The position numbers and the translations under genes were made by a program. Positions 49,442 to 57,940 of a stretch of DNA of 64,000 nucleotides are shown one piece after another; position 1 is the stretch's first letter, and each line of letters begins with the position of its first letter. This DNA is from Nocardia farcinica (GTDB lineage: Bacteria; Actinomycetota; Actinomycetes; Mycobacteriales; Mycobacteriaceae): the NCBI RefSeq assembly GCF_001182745.1, contig NZ_LN868941.1, positions 1 to 64,000 on the forward strand, given 5' to 3'. The notes beneath the pieces are model-generated. The model saw only the letters and a list, made by a program, of their open reading frames with translations, did no database searches and was not told where the DNA came from.

Positions 49442-50381
49442 CGGATTTCACGCCGACCTGCGTGCCCAGCTGCGCTACCCAGGTCTCGGTGTCGGTGGTG
49501 AGGAAGTCGAGCACGGTGTCGCCGAGGTCGCCCCAGCGGTCGGCGATGAACGCGGTGACCGTCTCGGGGGTCGGGTTCGGGTCGTCGAGGTAGAGGCGGC
49601 CGATCACGTCGACGACGTAGGTGTCGACGTGGGCGTGCCCGCCGGTGCCGTAGGACAGGTTCACCGCGAGGTTCGCGGTGTAGGGCCCGACGCCTTTGAT
49701 CTGGAGCAGGTCGGTGATGACCTCGGCGGTGGGGCGGTGGCGCCATTCGTGCCAGCTGTAGCCCGCCTCGGCCAGCGTCGCGGCGGCGGCCGCGAGTCCT
49801 TTGGCGCGGAACCCGACCTTGCAGGCCCGCAGCTGCTCGTCGCTGGCCTGTGCCAGCTGCGCGGGGGTGGGGAAGGCGTAGATCGTGGCGTCGTCGACGG
49901 TGGTGTCGGTGGGCACGCCGAAGGCTTGGGCGAGGTTGCGCATCATCGCGTAGATGCGGGCGAAGTTGGTGCGCTGAGCGCAGATCACCCCGCACAGCGC
50001 TTCGAAGATGTCGGGGTAGAGCTTGCCGCGTCCCAGCCCGCGGTGCGCGACGGCGGCCGCGAGCACCGGGTCGTCGGCGGTGAGGGCGTGCACCTGGTCG
50101 TAGGGGTAGTCCAGTTGCAGGCAGCGGGTCAACGTTTCGGTGACCGCCGCGACGGTGGCGGTGTCGAGGTCGGGGCCGGTCAGGGTGGCGCTCAAGGTGG
50201 TCGGCGCGGTCTGACGAATCCGGGCGGTGGTGATCGTGGCATCGCCCGGCCCGGTGCGCACGGGCCGCACCAGGTCCTCGCCGTCGCGCACCCACGGGTA
50301 GATCAGGTAGGTCTCCAGCGCGTGGGTGAAGTCGACGTGGCCGTTGACCGGCAGCTCGATCACGGTGGTCTGGTCGGTCAT
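49428..50381 (-). CDS. HhH-GPD DNA glycosylase-like protein
   Basis: 317 aa. Base-excision fold. FEALCGVICAQRTNFARIYA (about residues 126-145), then LLQIKGVGPYTANLAVNLSY (helix-hairpin-helix, about 233-252) and HVDTYVVDVIGRLY with the catalytic Asp in VDTYV. The Lys of bifunctional members is absent (GVGPYT), so a monofunctional AlkA/MutY-type activity is expected. The first 100 residues are an unusual beta-rich domain. Inside a biosynthetic operon it may give protection against DNA damage by the product. ATGA overlaps on the upstream side. Confidence 0.78.
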   Translation of the reverse strand: MTDQTTVIELPVNGHVDFTHALETYLIYPWVRDGEDLVRPVRTGPGDATITTARIRQTAPTTLSATLTGPDLDTATVAAVTETLTRCLQLDYPYDQVHALTADDPVLAAAVAHRGLGRGKLYPDIFEALCGVICAQRTNFARIYAMMRNLAQAFGVPTDTTVDDATIYAFPTPAQLAQASDEQLRACKVGFRAKGLAAAAATLAEAGYSWHEWRHRPTAEVITDLLQIKGVGPYTANLAVNLSYGTGGHAHVDTYVVDVIGRLYLDDPNPTPETVTAFIADRWGDLGDTVLDFLTTDTETWVAQLGTQVGVKSGARV

Positions 50382-51316
50382 GCGATCACCAGGTCCTCGA
50401 GGTAGCGCAGCGTCGGGGTGCCGGTCAGGTCGACTTCGACGTCGAGGCCGAGCGGCAGCGGGAACTTGGTGGAGGTGTGCCCGAATTCGGCGCCGGTGAC
50501 GATCGGGAAGTTCCCGCCGGCGCAGCGCAGGATCAGCTCGTCGTAGGTCTCGTCGGGGGCGTCGTCGCGGGGGCTGTCGACCGGTGCGGCCACGACCAGA
50601 CCGGCGATGTGGTCGAGCACTCCGGCCAGCCGCAGGTGGGTCAGCGCGGCATCGACCTGCACCCACGGCACGAACACCTCCTCGAGGATCAGCACCGCCC
50701 CGCGGGTGTCGGGCATCCACGGGGTGCCGACGAGGGCGCGGATGGTGCCCAGGTGGCCACCGACGACCGGGCCGGAGAACACCCGCCCGGCCCCGCGCGG
50801 CACCCGCCAGTCGCTGCCGGAGACTGTCTGTCCCTTCACCCGGCCGGACACGATGGACCAGAACCGGTCAGCGGTCGCCGAGTTCACCGGTTCCCGGGTG
50901 AAGTCGTAGCCCGTGGGCCCGTGCACGGTGGCCAGCCCGGTCCGCGCAGTGATCGCATTGGCCACGATCACCGGGTCCGACAAGGCGGTGAACACCGTCG
51001 GGTTCTCGGCGATCACCGCGTAGTCGAGCAGGTCGAGCAGCTGCGCGGCGCCTTTGCCGCCGGTCGCCGGGACGATCAGGCCGATGCCGGGGTCGGCGAA
51101 GGCGGCCATGAGGTCGGCGGCCCGGTCGGCGGGCGGCCCGGCGAGGTAGCCCGTCGCGGCCCGCGCGTGCGCGCCGACGGTGACCGGGTGCCCACGATCA
51201 GCGAAATACGCTGTGAGCCGGTCGAGTTCGTCGCCGGGGACCGGTGAGGAGGTGGAGACGATCGCGACGCCGGTGCCGGGGGTGACGGCGGGAGGCCGGA
51301 TTACGGGGCGGGTCAT
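50378..51316 (-). CDS. S66-family serine peptidase (LdcA/MccF-like)
   Basis: 312 aa. VIVPATGGKGAAQLLDLLDY (about residues 79-98), the nucleophile Ser in FTALSDPVIVANAI (about 107-120), Glu in AVLILEEVFVPW and His in AEFGHTSTKFPLPLG make the Ser-Glu-His triad of the family. LdcA cleaves murein LD-peptides; MccF cleaves the peptide-nucleotide antibiotic microcin C and gives self-immunity. In a cluster with nucleotide enzymes the MccF-type role is attractive. It lies between the FkbH-FGE gene and the glycosylase, with 4-nt overlaps on both sides. Confidence 0.82.
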   Translation of the reverse strand: MTRPVIRPPAVTPGTGVAIVSTSSPVPGDELDRLTAYFADRGHPVTVGAHARAATGYLAGPPADRAADLMAAFADPGIGLIVPATGGKGAAQLLDLLDYAVIAENPTVFTALSDPVIVANAITARTGLATVHGPTGYDFTREPVNSATADRFWSIVSGRVKGQTVSGSDWRVPRGAGRVFSGPVVGGHLGTIRALVGTPWMPDTRGAVLILEEVFVPWVQVDAALTHLRLAGVLDHIAGLVVAAPVDSPRDDAPDETYDELILRCAGGNFPIVTGAEFGHTSTKFPLPLGLDVEVDLTGTPTLRYLEDLVIA

Positions 51317-53709
51317 GGTTGTGGTGCTCCTGCTCGTGTCGTCGGGTCGATGTCGCGCACCACGCGCACGCCGACCAGATGCCCGCACTTCTCGGCGGCT
51401 TCCAGCGGGCGCACGGTCGTGCGCAGGAAGTACGTGTTGGAGGCCACGTCCCCACCCCGGTAGACCGGGTGGCCGCGGTAGGAATCCGAACACCACTGCC
51501 AGACATGGCCGGTCAGGTCGGCGAGACCGAACGGTGATGGCCCGTCGTCTCCGTCGTCGATGGTAGACACGGCCGCACCGCGCTCCAAGCACCGTGGCGG
51601 ACCGGGCAACGCTGCGCCCCAAGGGAACCAGCGCCCGTCGCTGCCGCGCGCGGCGTACTCCCATTCGGCCTCGGTCGGCAGCCGGCCACCAGCCCAGCCC
51701 GCGTACCGGTCGGCCCAGTCGAACGGCACGATCACCGGCTCGGCGGGCCGCTCGGCCCGCACCGGGGTCTCGGCGAGGGTGAACCCGCCACCGGCCGCGT
51801 GGGCCGCGGCGGCCGCGTCGTCGGGGGCCAGTGCGGTCAGGAACCGGGCGAACTGGGCGCGGGTGGCCGGGGTGACGCTGAACCACACGCCGGCGATGTC
51901 CACCGGCGCCTGCCCGCGTTCCCCGATGGGCTCGATGCCGAACACCGCCCGCACCACGTCGGCTTCGTCGTCGGTGAGGCCGGGCGCGAACCGGGCGGCG
52001 GGCAACCGGATCTCGCGCGCACCGTCGACCGCGCGCCGCCGTGTCGGCAGACCGGTCGCCGGTTCGGCGGCCGGGCGGGTGGTGAGGTAGTTGGTGAGCA
52101 CGGTGAGCATGTCGGCGGGGGCGATGCCGTCGCGGGTCGCGGTCGGGCCGGTGAACCAGGCCCCGCCGTCGCCGATCCCGTCGGGCCCGTGCTCGGCGGC
52201 CCACCCGATATCGGCGAACCAGGCGGCGTAGGCGTCGTTGCGGCCGTTGGGCCGGAACACCGCGGTCAACGTGGGGATGTCGCGGCGGTGGGCGTCGCGG
52301 CGGATGAGATCGAGCATCCGCTGGTGCGTGCCCGCCCACAGCAGGCGGCAGCTGGCCAGCAGCGAGTCCAGCCGCGCCGTGCCGTCGCGGTAGTCGACCT
52401 CGGCGACGCCGACGATTTCCGGCGCCAGGGCCGTGCCGTGGTAGCGGACCTCGAACGCCAGCACCGCCCAGTCCGGGTCGGCGGCCAGCTTGGCCAGTTC
52501 GTCGGCGCTGCGCCGGGGGGAGGTCATGTTGAACTGGTTGCTGCGCTGGTGCAGCTGCGCGCACCGGTCGAGCACCGCCGGGTCGGTGGGATCGGTCAGG
52601 CACACCACTTCCGGGATCAGCTCGCCGGTGGCCTTGGCCCGATAGAACGCGGTGCGGGCGGTGTCGGAGGCGGTGACCGGCGCCGCACCGGGAGGCGGAA
52701 GCTGGGCCAGCAGGTCCGCGACGAGCAGCGGCGGCCCGGCCACCGACGGCACCCGCAGGTCCGGCCACACCGTGCGGGCCCGTTCCTGCTGCGCCGGGTC
52801 GTCGTCGACGAACACCACACTGTCGGGGGCGATGCCGTCGAAGAAGCCGAGGATGTCGGTGATCCGGTCGGCCTTGTCGATATCCGGCTGCGCCCACAGC
52901 CCGGCCAGCCCGATATCGGCGGCGTGGGCCTGCACCGCGGCCGCGGCGGCGTCGCGGTCGTTGCGCGACAGGCCCGCCACCAGCGTGCCGTGGGAGCGGC
53001 GATCGGCCAGCACCGACCGCCACACCCGGTGCGGTGCCGCAGCCAGCATGTCGGTGCCGTCGAGACCGGTCGTGCCGTCCTCGGCGACGGTGCCGGGCCA
53101 CAGGACTCCGTCGAGGTCGCTGATCACCGCTTTCGGCCCCGGCTGGGTCTGTGCGGCGATCAGCTGCCAGTGCAACCAGGCCGTATCCACCAGCCCCGCC
53201 CACAGCGCGGCCGCGCGGATGTGTCGCCCCATCGCCCGCAGCGCCGCCGACGTCGCCGGGTAGTCCGCGCCGGCGGACAGCACATCCAGGGACGCGACCC
53301 GGTGCAGCGCGGCCACCGTCACCCCGTGGCGGGCAGCCCACTGCGACAGGGCGCGGTTGGCGTCCTCGATCACCGCATCGATCCGGCCGTCACCGGTGAA
53401 GGGCACGGTCTGCACGATCACGGCGGGTTCGGCGGCCGCGACCTGTTCGACGGCGTCGACCAGGCCGGTGGCCGCGCCCGCGTCGCCGGTGAAGATCGCG
53501 GCGGCTTCCGGCAGGGCAGCGGTGACCAGCACGGTCGCGGTGATCTCGTCGCGGTCGGGGGCCAGGCGGGCGGTGAGCCGTCCCAGCAGCTCGCCCAGCG
53601 CGGGCAACGCCACCGGCTCGGGCAGCAGACGCAGGCACAGCCCGGCCCCGGGGTCGCCGAACCCGGACTCGAGGCTGGTGAGCCAGTGCAGGTAGTTGGT
53701 CTTGGTCAT
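51313..53709 (-). CDS. FkbH-like HAD protein fused to an FGE/sulfatase-modifying-type domain
   Basis: 798 aa. About residues 185-330: HAD-IIIC domain with KAVISDLDGVLWPGTVAEDG (Asp nucleophile pair), GLSRND and FVDDDPAQQERAR. About 370-500: the FkbH GNAT-like part with LHQRSNQFNMTSPRRSADEL. C-terminal about 200 residues: FGE-sulfatase fold (GRLPTEAEWEYAARG; FGLADLTGHVWQWCSDSYRG; GVRVVRD). FkbH proteins load a glyceryl unit from 1,3-bisphosphoglycerate onto a carrier protein, but none is seen here, so the acceptor must differ or be elsewhere. FGE domains oxidise Cys or thiols, or act as iron oxygenases (EgtB). The fusion suggests two consecutive steps. Confidence 0.8.
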   Translation of the reverse strand: MTKTNYLHWLTSLESGFGDPGAGLCLRLLPEPVALPALGELLGRLTARLAPDRDEITATVLVTAALPEAAAIFTGDAGAATGLVDAVEQVAAAEPAVIVQTVPFTGDGRIDAVIEDANRALSQWAARHGVTVAALHRVASLDVLSAGADYPATSAALRAMGRHIRAAALWAGLVDTAWLHWQLIAAQTQPGPKAVISDLDGVLWPGTVAEDGTTGLDGTDMLAAAPHRVWRSVLADRRSHGTLVAGLSRNDRDAAAAAVQAHAADIGLAGLWAQPDIDKADRITDILGFFDGIAPDSVVFVDDDPAQQERARTVWPDLRVPSVAGPPLLVADLLAQLPPPGAAPVTASDTARTAFYRAKATGELIPEVVCLTDPTDPAVLDRCAQLHQRSNQFNMTSPRRSADELAKLAADPDWAVLAFEVRYHGTALAPEIVGVAEVDYRDGTARLDSLLASCRLLWAGTHQRMLDLIRRDAHRRDIPTLTAVFRPNGRNDAYAAWFADIGWAAEHGPDGIGDGGAWFTGPTATRDGIAPADMLTVLTNYLTTRPAAEPATGLPTRRRAVDGAREIRLPAARFAPGLTDDEADVVRAVFGIEPIGERGQAPVDIAGVWFSVTPATRAQFARFLTALAPDDAAAAAHAAGGGFTLAETPVRAERPAEPVIVPFDWADRYAGWAGGRLPTEAEWEYAARGSDGRWFPWGAALPGPPRCLERGAAVSTIDDGDDGPSPFGLADLTGHVWQWCSDSYRGHPVYRGGDVASNTYFLRTTVRPLEAAEKCGHLVGVRVVRDIDPTTRAGAPQP

Positions 53710-54473
53710 GGGAGATCCCCCGGAATATCGGCGTCCAATCGGATGATCTGGCCGCTCACGTACTGCCACGACGGGTCGCACACCACCGCGACCGTCGTCT
53801 GCGCGACCTCGTCGATGCTCAGCGCGCGGCCCCACGGCAACCGCGCGTAGTAGTCGGCCGGGTCGGTGATGCCTTTGCGGGCCAGGATCTGCTCGGCCAT
53901 GGGCGAGCAGATCAGCGACGGCGCAACCACATTCACGCGCACCCCGTGGCCCGCCTCTTCCTTGGCCAGCGTCCACGCCAACGCCTCCAACGCCGCCTTC
54001 GACGCGCTGTAGGCGCCGTTGCCGGGCGTGCAGGTCGCCGCCGCCTGCGAGCTGAGCACCACAACCCGCGCCCGCCCCGACCGCGCGGCCGGATGCACCG
54101 CCCGCCACATCTGGTGCAGCGCACCGGCATTGACCGTGAACAGGTCGGACAATTCGGCGGGGGATGTCGCGTCCAGGCGGGCCTTGCTCGAGGCCGCGCC
54201 GGCGGCGAACACCATCACGCCCAGGTGCTGCCCGACGGCGGCCGCGAGCCCGCCGAGATCATCGCCGGACCGGGCATCGAACCGGGTCCAGGTCAGGTCC
54301 GGCGCGGCTGGGCCGGTGCCGGTGGTCGAGGTCGCCACGACGCGATGCCCCCGCTCGAGCAGAAGCTGCACCACCGCGGCGCCCACCGCGCCGCTGCCAC
54401 CGATCACCAGCGCAGCACCCGCACCGTCGCGCGGTGCGTGCCCGCCCGTCTCAGACTCCAGCGCGGCGGCCAC
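53706..54473 (-). CDS. Short-chain dehydrogenase/reductase
   Basis: 255 aa, GTG 54473 with GGAGG upstream. The Rossmann motif LVIGGSGAVGAAVVQ (about residues 22-36) and catalytic Ser plus YSASK (VVLSSQAA...YSASKAALE, about 148-172) are intact. Reduces or oxidises an alcohol/ketone with NAD(P)H. It overlaps the small-protein gene upstream by 23 nt and the FkbH-FGE gene downstream by 4 nt. Confidence 0.82.
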   Translation of the reverse strand: MAAALESETGGHAPRDGAGAALVIGGSGAVGAAVVQLLLERGHRVVATSTTGTGPAAPDLTWTRFDARSGDDLGGLAAAVGQHLGVMVFAAGAASSKARLDATSPAELSDLFTVNAGALHQMWRAVHPAARSGRARVVVLSSQAAATCTPGNGAYSASKAALEALAWTLAKEEAGHGVRVNVVAPSLICSPMAEQILARKGITDPADYYARLPWGRALSIDEVAQTTVAVVCDPSWQYVSGQIIRLDADIPGDLP

Positions 54474-54867
54474 GGTCGCCTCCTTCCACCGGGTCGGAGT
54501 CGGGGTGGTCGGTGACGAACATGTCCTGGAAGCGCATCTGCCGGTCCGGGATGCCGAAGAACGCGCCGATGGCACGGGCCCGCTCGGCGGCCGCCTCGTC
54601 GCCGCGCCGGACCTGGACCACGACACCGGGAAAGATCACGATCATCAGCTCGTCGTCGAGCAGGTGCGCGTACCACCCATCTGGTGCGAGCACCGCGGCC
54701 AGCCGAACCGCGACCTCGGCGGCGCGTCCCGGCGCGACCTGCACCTCGAGCACCTCGACCGGGATGCGCCGGTCCAGCAGGTGCGGATACGAGCCGGTGA
54801 GCACCACCGGCATCGGCAGCGGCAGGCTCCGATCCGGCAAGCTCTCCCGCAACACGATCCCGCGCAT
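54451..54867 (-). CDS. Small cluster protein, paralogue of 57436-57828
   Basis: 138 aa. MRGIVLRESL at the start, MPVVLTGSYP, LAPDGWYAHLLDDELMIVIF with FPG, then ARAIGAFFGIPDRQM near the end. The same framework (xGVLIAESL, LTGVY, APGWY, VVFPGKVF, GVPDTQL) is found in the divergent gene at 57436. Neither has a transmembrane segment or catalytic motif. It starts 2 nt after the B12-radical SAM gene. Possible carrier, chaperone or substrate-binding protein for the radical SAM enzymes. Confidence 0.7.
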   Translation of the reverse strand: MRGIVLRESLPDRSLPLPMPVVLTGSYPHLLDRRIPVEVLEVQVAPGRAAEVAVRLAAVLAPDGWYAHLLDDELMIVIFPGVVVQVRRGDEAAAERARAIGAFFGIPDRQMRFQDMFVTDHPDSDPVEGGDRGRRAGV

Positions 54868-54869
54868 GC

Positions 54870-56225
54870 TCAGCTCACCCCCGCGCCGGGTGCCTTGACC
54901 AGGCGAGTGTGCGCGCGAGCGCGGGCCACCATCTCGCTGCTGGTCCACGGCGTCTGCGAGTCGTAGTAGTCGAAGTCCGCCCACTGCGCCAGCGTCGTCG
55001 GCGCCTGGAACCCTCGTTCGAGCGCCAGGTCGAACAGCGGAACGCCCGGGAAGGGCCCGAACAGGTGCACGCGGGTCTCCGGACGCGGGTCCAACGTGCT
55101 GATCTCCTCGATCAGGCTGTAGGTCGCCTCGATCTCGGCCTCGGTCTCGTCCGGGAATCCGACGATGAACGTGTACGCGCCGAGAATCCCGTGGTTGGCG
55201 ATATCGCGGGCGACATCGAGAACCTGGGCTCGGGTGACCTCCTTGCGCACCACCTCGCGCAGTACCCGGTCGTCGCCGGACTCGATACCCATCAGCAGTC
55301 GGCGGCAGCCGGAATCGGCGATCGAACCGAGCAGGTCGAGCCGCTGCTTGCGGGCGCGCAGCACGTCGTTGGGGTTGATCGAGGCCGCCCACGCCAGGTC
55401 GATGCCGCGCTCGGCCTTGAGCTGGCAGAACTCCACCGCCCGGCGCACGTTGACGAACCAGTCCGCGTCGTAGAACTTCACCCCGTTGATGCCGTAGCGA
55501 TCGGCGAGGTCGGCCAGGTCGTCCAGCAGCGAATCCGCCTGCATCGCACTGTATTTGCGCTGATAGGTCAACTCGTAGCAGAACGCGCACTTGTACACGC
55601 AGCCCTGGGAGGACACGTAGTTCAAGGTGCGCGGCGCCACGGTCGGGTCGTCGCGGATGTAGTCGCCGACGGCCAGCAGGTCCCACGGGTAAGCACCCAG
55701 GTTCCCCGCCCGCGGCGGGTTGATCGGTCCCTCGATCCGGTTGCGGCCGTGCACGGCGAGCAGGCCGGGCACCGAGTCCCAGCCGGCCCGGTTGCGCAGG
55801 GCCTCGACGAACGCGGGCATCGATGCCTGTCCCGGGCCTGCCAGCGTGACGTCGACCAGCTCGTGCTCGGCGGTCTGCTCGGCGAGCACATTGACGTGCG
55901 GGCCGCCGAACACCAGCGGCGGGCAGCCCGGACGGTTCTGCGCCACCTCGGCCATCTCCAGGGCGTGCCGGATCTGCGCGCCGCCGGTCATGATGCTGAT
56001 CCCGATACACATCGCCCGGTCGGCGTGCTCGTCGAGGAAGCCCGGCCACTCGGTCTGCGGACGCTGGTTGCCGTCGAAGATCACCACCTCGACGCCGTTG
56101 TCCATCAACGGTTTGGCGATGGTGAGCAGCGAGAACGGCATCCAGTGGTACAGGTAGTCCTTCTCGTGCTCCACCTGCGGATACACCAGGATCACCAACG
56201 GGCGATCCACCAGCAACGCGGTCAC
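54870..56225 (-). CDS. Cobalamin-binding-domain radical SAM enzyme
   Basis: 451 aa, GTG start 56225 overlapping the upstream stop. The N-terminal Rossmann-like B12 domain (VILVYPQVEHEKDYLYHWMP; CIGISIMTGGAQIRHALEMA; LVFGGPHVNVLAEQ) precedes a radical SAM domain with SSQGCVYKCAFCYE (CxxxCxxC, about residues 208-221) and GIESGDDRVL. Class B family members methylate unactivated carbon or phosphorus or rearrange rings using methylcobalamin and SAM. Cytoplasmic, oxygen sensitive. Core enzyme of the predicted pathway. Confidence 0.87.
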   Translation of the reverse strand: MTALLVDRPLVILVYPQVEHEKDYLYHWMPFSLLTIAKPLMDNGVEVVIFDGNQRPQTEWPGFLDEHADRAMCIGISIMTGGAQIRHALEMAEVAQNRPGCPPLVFGGPHVNVLAEQTAEHELVDVTLAGPGQASMPAFVEALRNRAGWDSVPGLLAVHGRNRIEGPINPPRAGNLGAYPWDLLAVGDYIRDDPTVAPRTLNYVSSQGCVYKCAFCYELTYQRKYSAMQADSLLDDLADLADRYGINGVKFYDADWFVNVRRAVEFCQLKAERGIDLAWAASINPNDVLRARKQRLDLLGSIADSGCRRLLMGIESGDDRVLREVVRKEVTRAQVLDVARDIANHGILGAYTFIVGFPDETEAEIEATYSLIEEISTLDPRPETRVHLFGPFPGVPLFDLALERGFQAPTTLAQWADFDYYDSQTPWTSSEMVARARAHTRLVKAPGAGVS

Positions 56226-57307
56226 GACGACACCCCCACCACGGGCAGCATCCGAACCCCGCTGGACTGGCCGCCACCGGGGTGGAAGCTCGCCCCGGCG
56301 TAGGTCGCCAACGCATCGGCCAGCGCACGCTCCAGCCGCGCCGGATCGTGCAGGATCGGCGCGAGCGGCACCGAGATCTCATCCCGCAGCAGGCAGAACT
56401 GCAACCGGCGATCGGCGGTCAGCCGCAGCGCCATCAACGCATCATGGCACGGGAAGAACCGGCACCCCGAGCACACATCGCCGTACCAGGCCCCGGCGCG
56501 GCTGTCCTTCAGCACGACCTCGAATCCCGAGGCCAGGGTCATCACCGTCATCGGGTGGCCGAGCCCGCCCTGAGACCGGCTCTCCACCACCACCGCGCGG
56601 GCCCGCAGCCCTCCCGCCACCTCCTCCAGCGGCACATACAGCGACTCGACCGTGGCACCGCCGCGGGTGATGGCCAGCCGCCGGGCGAAGGACTCGGCGC
56701 CGGCGTCCAGGTCGCGGATGACATCGAGCAGCTTCAGCGTCGCCACGCCCTCGCTCTCGCACCACGCGGCCAGATCGGGCACCTCACCCGCGTTCACCCC
56801 GGCCATCACCACCGTGTTGATCTTCACCGGCACACCGGTGGCCACGCAGGCGCGCATCGCCGACTGCACCTCGGCCAGGTCGTCGATACCGCAGATCTGG
56901 CGGTGCAGGCCCGCGTCCAAGGTGTCGATGCTCATGTTGAACTGGGTGACCCCGGCCGCGGCGAGCGCACCGGCCCGCTCACCGATTCGCGGGTGCCGCG
57001 AGATCACCTCGATCTCCGACATCCCCGCATCCCGCAGCCCCGCCACCGCTTCCTCGAGCGGGGCCCACAGTGCCGGATCACCACCGGTCAGCTTGATCGA
57101 GGTCAGGCCACGCTCGACCAAGGGCGCGACGACGGCCAGCAAGTCGGCCACGGTCAGTTCCTCCCCCGCGGTGGTGGCCACCGCCTCCCCCGAGGGGCGG
57201 CAGAAGAAGCACGCCCGCCCGCACCGCGAATTCACCGTCACCCGGAACTGCGGCAGCCGCTCGGGGAAACCTTGACGTTCCGACATTGCTTTCATACCTG
57301 TCATCAT
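56222..57307 (-). CDS. MoaA-like radical SAM enzyme
   Basis: 361 aa from ATG 57307; starts at 57295 or 57286 are also possible. FRVTVNSRCGRACFFCRPSG (CxxxCxxC, about residues 21-40), SIKLTGGDPALW and FNMSIDTLD follow MoaA closely. A second Cys set near the C-terminus (CSGCRFFPC, then FCLLRDE) mirrors the auxiliary 4Fe-4S cluster of MoaA that holds GTP. The substrate may therefore be a purine nucleotide, which would tie in with hisG and the nucleotide enzymes nearby. First gene of the eight-gene operon. Confidence 0.85.
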   Translation of the reverse strand: MMTGMKAMSERQGFPERLPQFRVTVNSRCGRACFFCRPSGEAVATTAGEELTVADLLAVVAPLVERGLTSIKLTGGDPALWAPLEEAVAGLRDAGMSEIEVISRHPRIGERAGALAAAGVTQFNMSIDTLDAGLHRQICGIDDLAEVQSAMRACVATGVPVKINTVVMAGVNAGEVPDLAAWCESEGVATLKLLDVIRDLDAGAESFARRLAITRGGATVESLYVPLEEVAGGLRARAVVVESRSQGGLGHPMTVMTLASGFEVVLKDSRAGAWYGDVCSGCRFFPCHDALMALRLTADRRLQFCLLRDEISVPLAPILHDPARLERALADALATYAGASFHPGGGQSSGVRMLPVVGVSS

Positions 57308-57349
57308 GAGCCCATCTCAAGCGAAATTGCCGACAGTACAACAGAATTC

Positions 57350-57391
57350 GATGTCAGTGTTTCTGTGCGCGGCGCGCGAAACCCTGACATC
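57350..57391. promoter_or_regulatory. Inverted repeat between divergent radical-SAM operon and small-protein gene
   Basis: GATGTCAGTGTTTC (57350-57363) and GAAACCCTGACATC (57378-57391) match in 13 of 14 positions around a 14-nt GC spacer. Probable operator controlling both directions. The intergenic space is 57308-57435. Confidence 0.55.
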
Positions 57392-57435
57392 GAGAGTGCT
57401 TCCGAACCACACCGAACCGGCTTAGGCTCGGCGGC

Positions 57436-57828
57436 ATGATCAAAGGTGTGCTCATCGCCGAAAGCCTCGTCGCGGGCGCGAAGATCGAAGCAATCCCGCT
57501 CACCCTCACCGGCGTCTACCGGGTCGCGGTCACCGATGCGGCGGACTACCAGCCGCCGGTGTGGACGATCATGTATTTCGACGCCGACGACGCGAACGCT
57601 GACACGCTCGCCGAGCGATTCGCCGACCAACTCGACGCCCCGGGCTGGTACGTCGACATGCACAACGACACCACCGTCTACGTCGTCTTCCCCGGCAAGG
57701 TGTTCCGGTACGCGATCGGCGACCCCGCCGGCCGCGCCGAAGCAGTCGCCTACGCCACCGGAGTGGCCGGAGTCCCCGACACCCAGCTGTGGGGCGAAGG
57801 CAACACCCCCGACCCCGCACTCACCTGA
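57436..57828 (+). CDS. Small cluster protein, paralogue of 54451-54867
   Basis: 130 aa. MIKGVLIAESLVAGAKIEAI, LTLTGVYRVAV, QPPVWTIMYFDADDAN, APGWYVDMHNDTTVYVVFPG and GVAGVPDTQLWGEG align with the protein encoded at 54451-54867. I recall similar sequences elsewhere in actinomycetes but cannot name a function. Transcribed divergently from the radical SAM operon, so both copies are likely under one control region. Confidence 0.7.
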   Translation: MIKGVLIAESLVAGAKIEAIPLTLTGVYRVAVTDAADYQPPVWTIMYFDADDANADTLAERFADQLDAPGWYVDMHNDTTVYVVFPGKVFRYAIGDPAGRAEAVAYATGVAGVPDTQLWGEGNTPDPALT

Positions 57829-57940
57829 CCAGCACGCCTCCGCCATACCGTTGAGCGGCGCGCCGAGCGGCGGCGCAGTAATCGGGTTGTCGCCCATTGC
57901 ATTCCCTCCCAGTAGTAGTGCTGCTCAACGGTTTTGAGGC

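Noticed and set aside
50378..53341. A 987-codon minus frame spanning the S66 peptidase and the FkbH-FGE gene
   Set aside because: Only its C-terminal 312 residues (from ATG 51316) are protein-like; the rest is the wrong frame of the FkbH-FGE gene.
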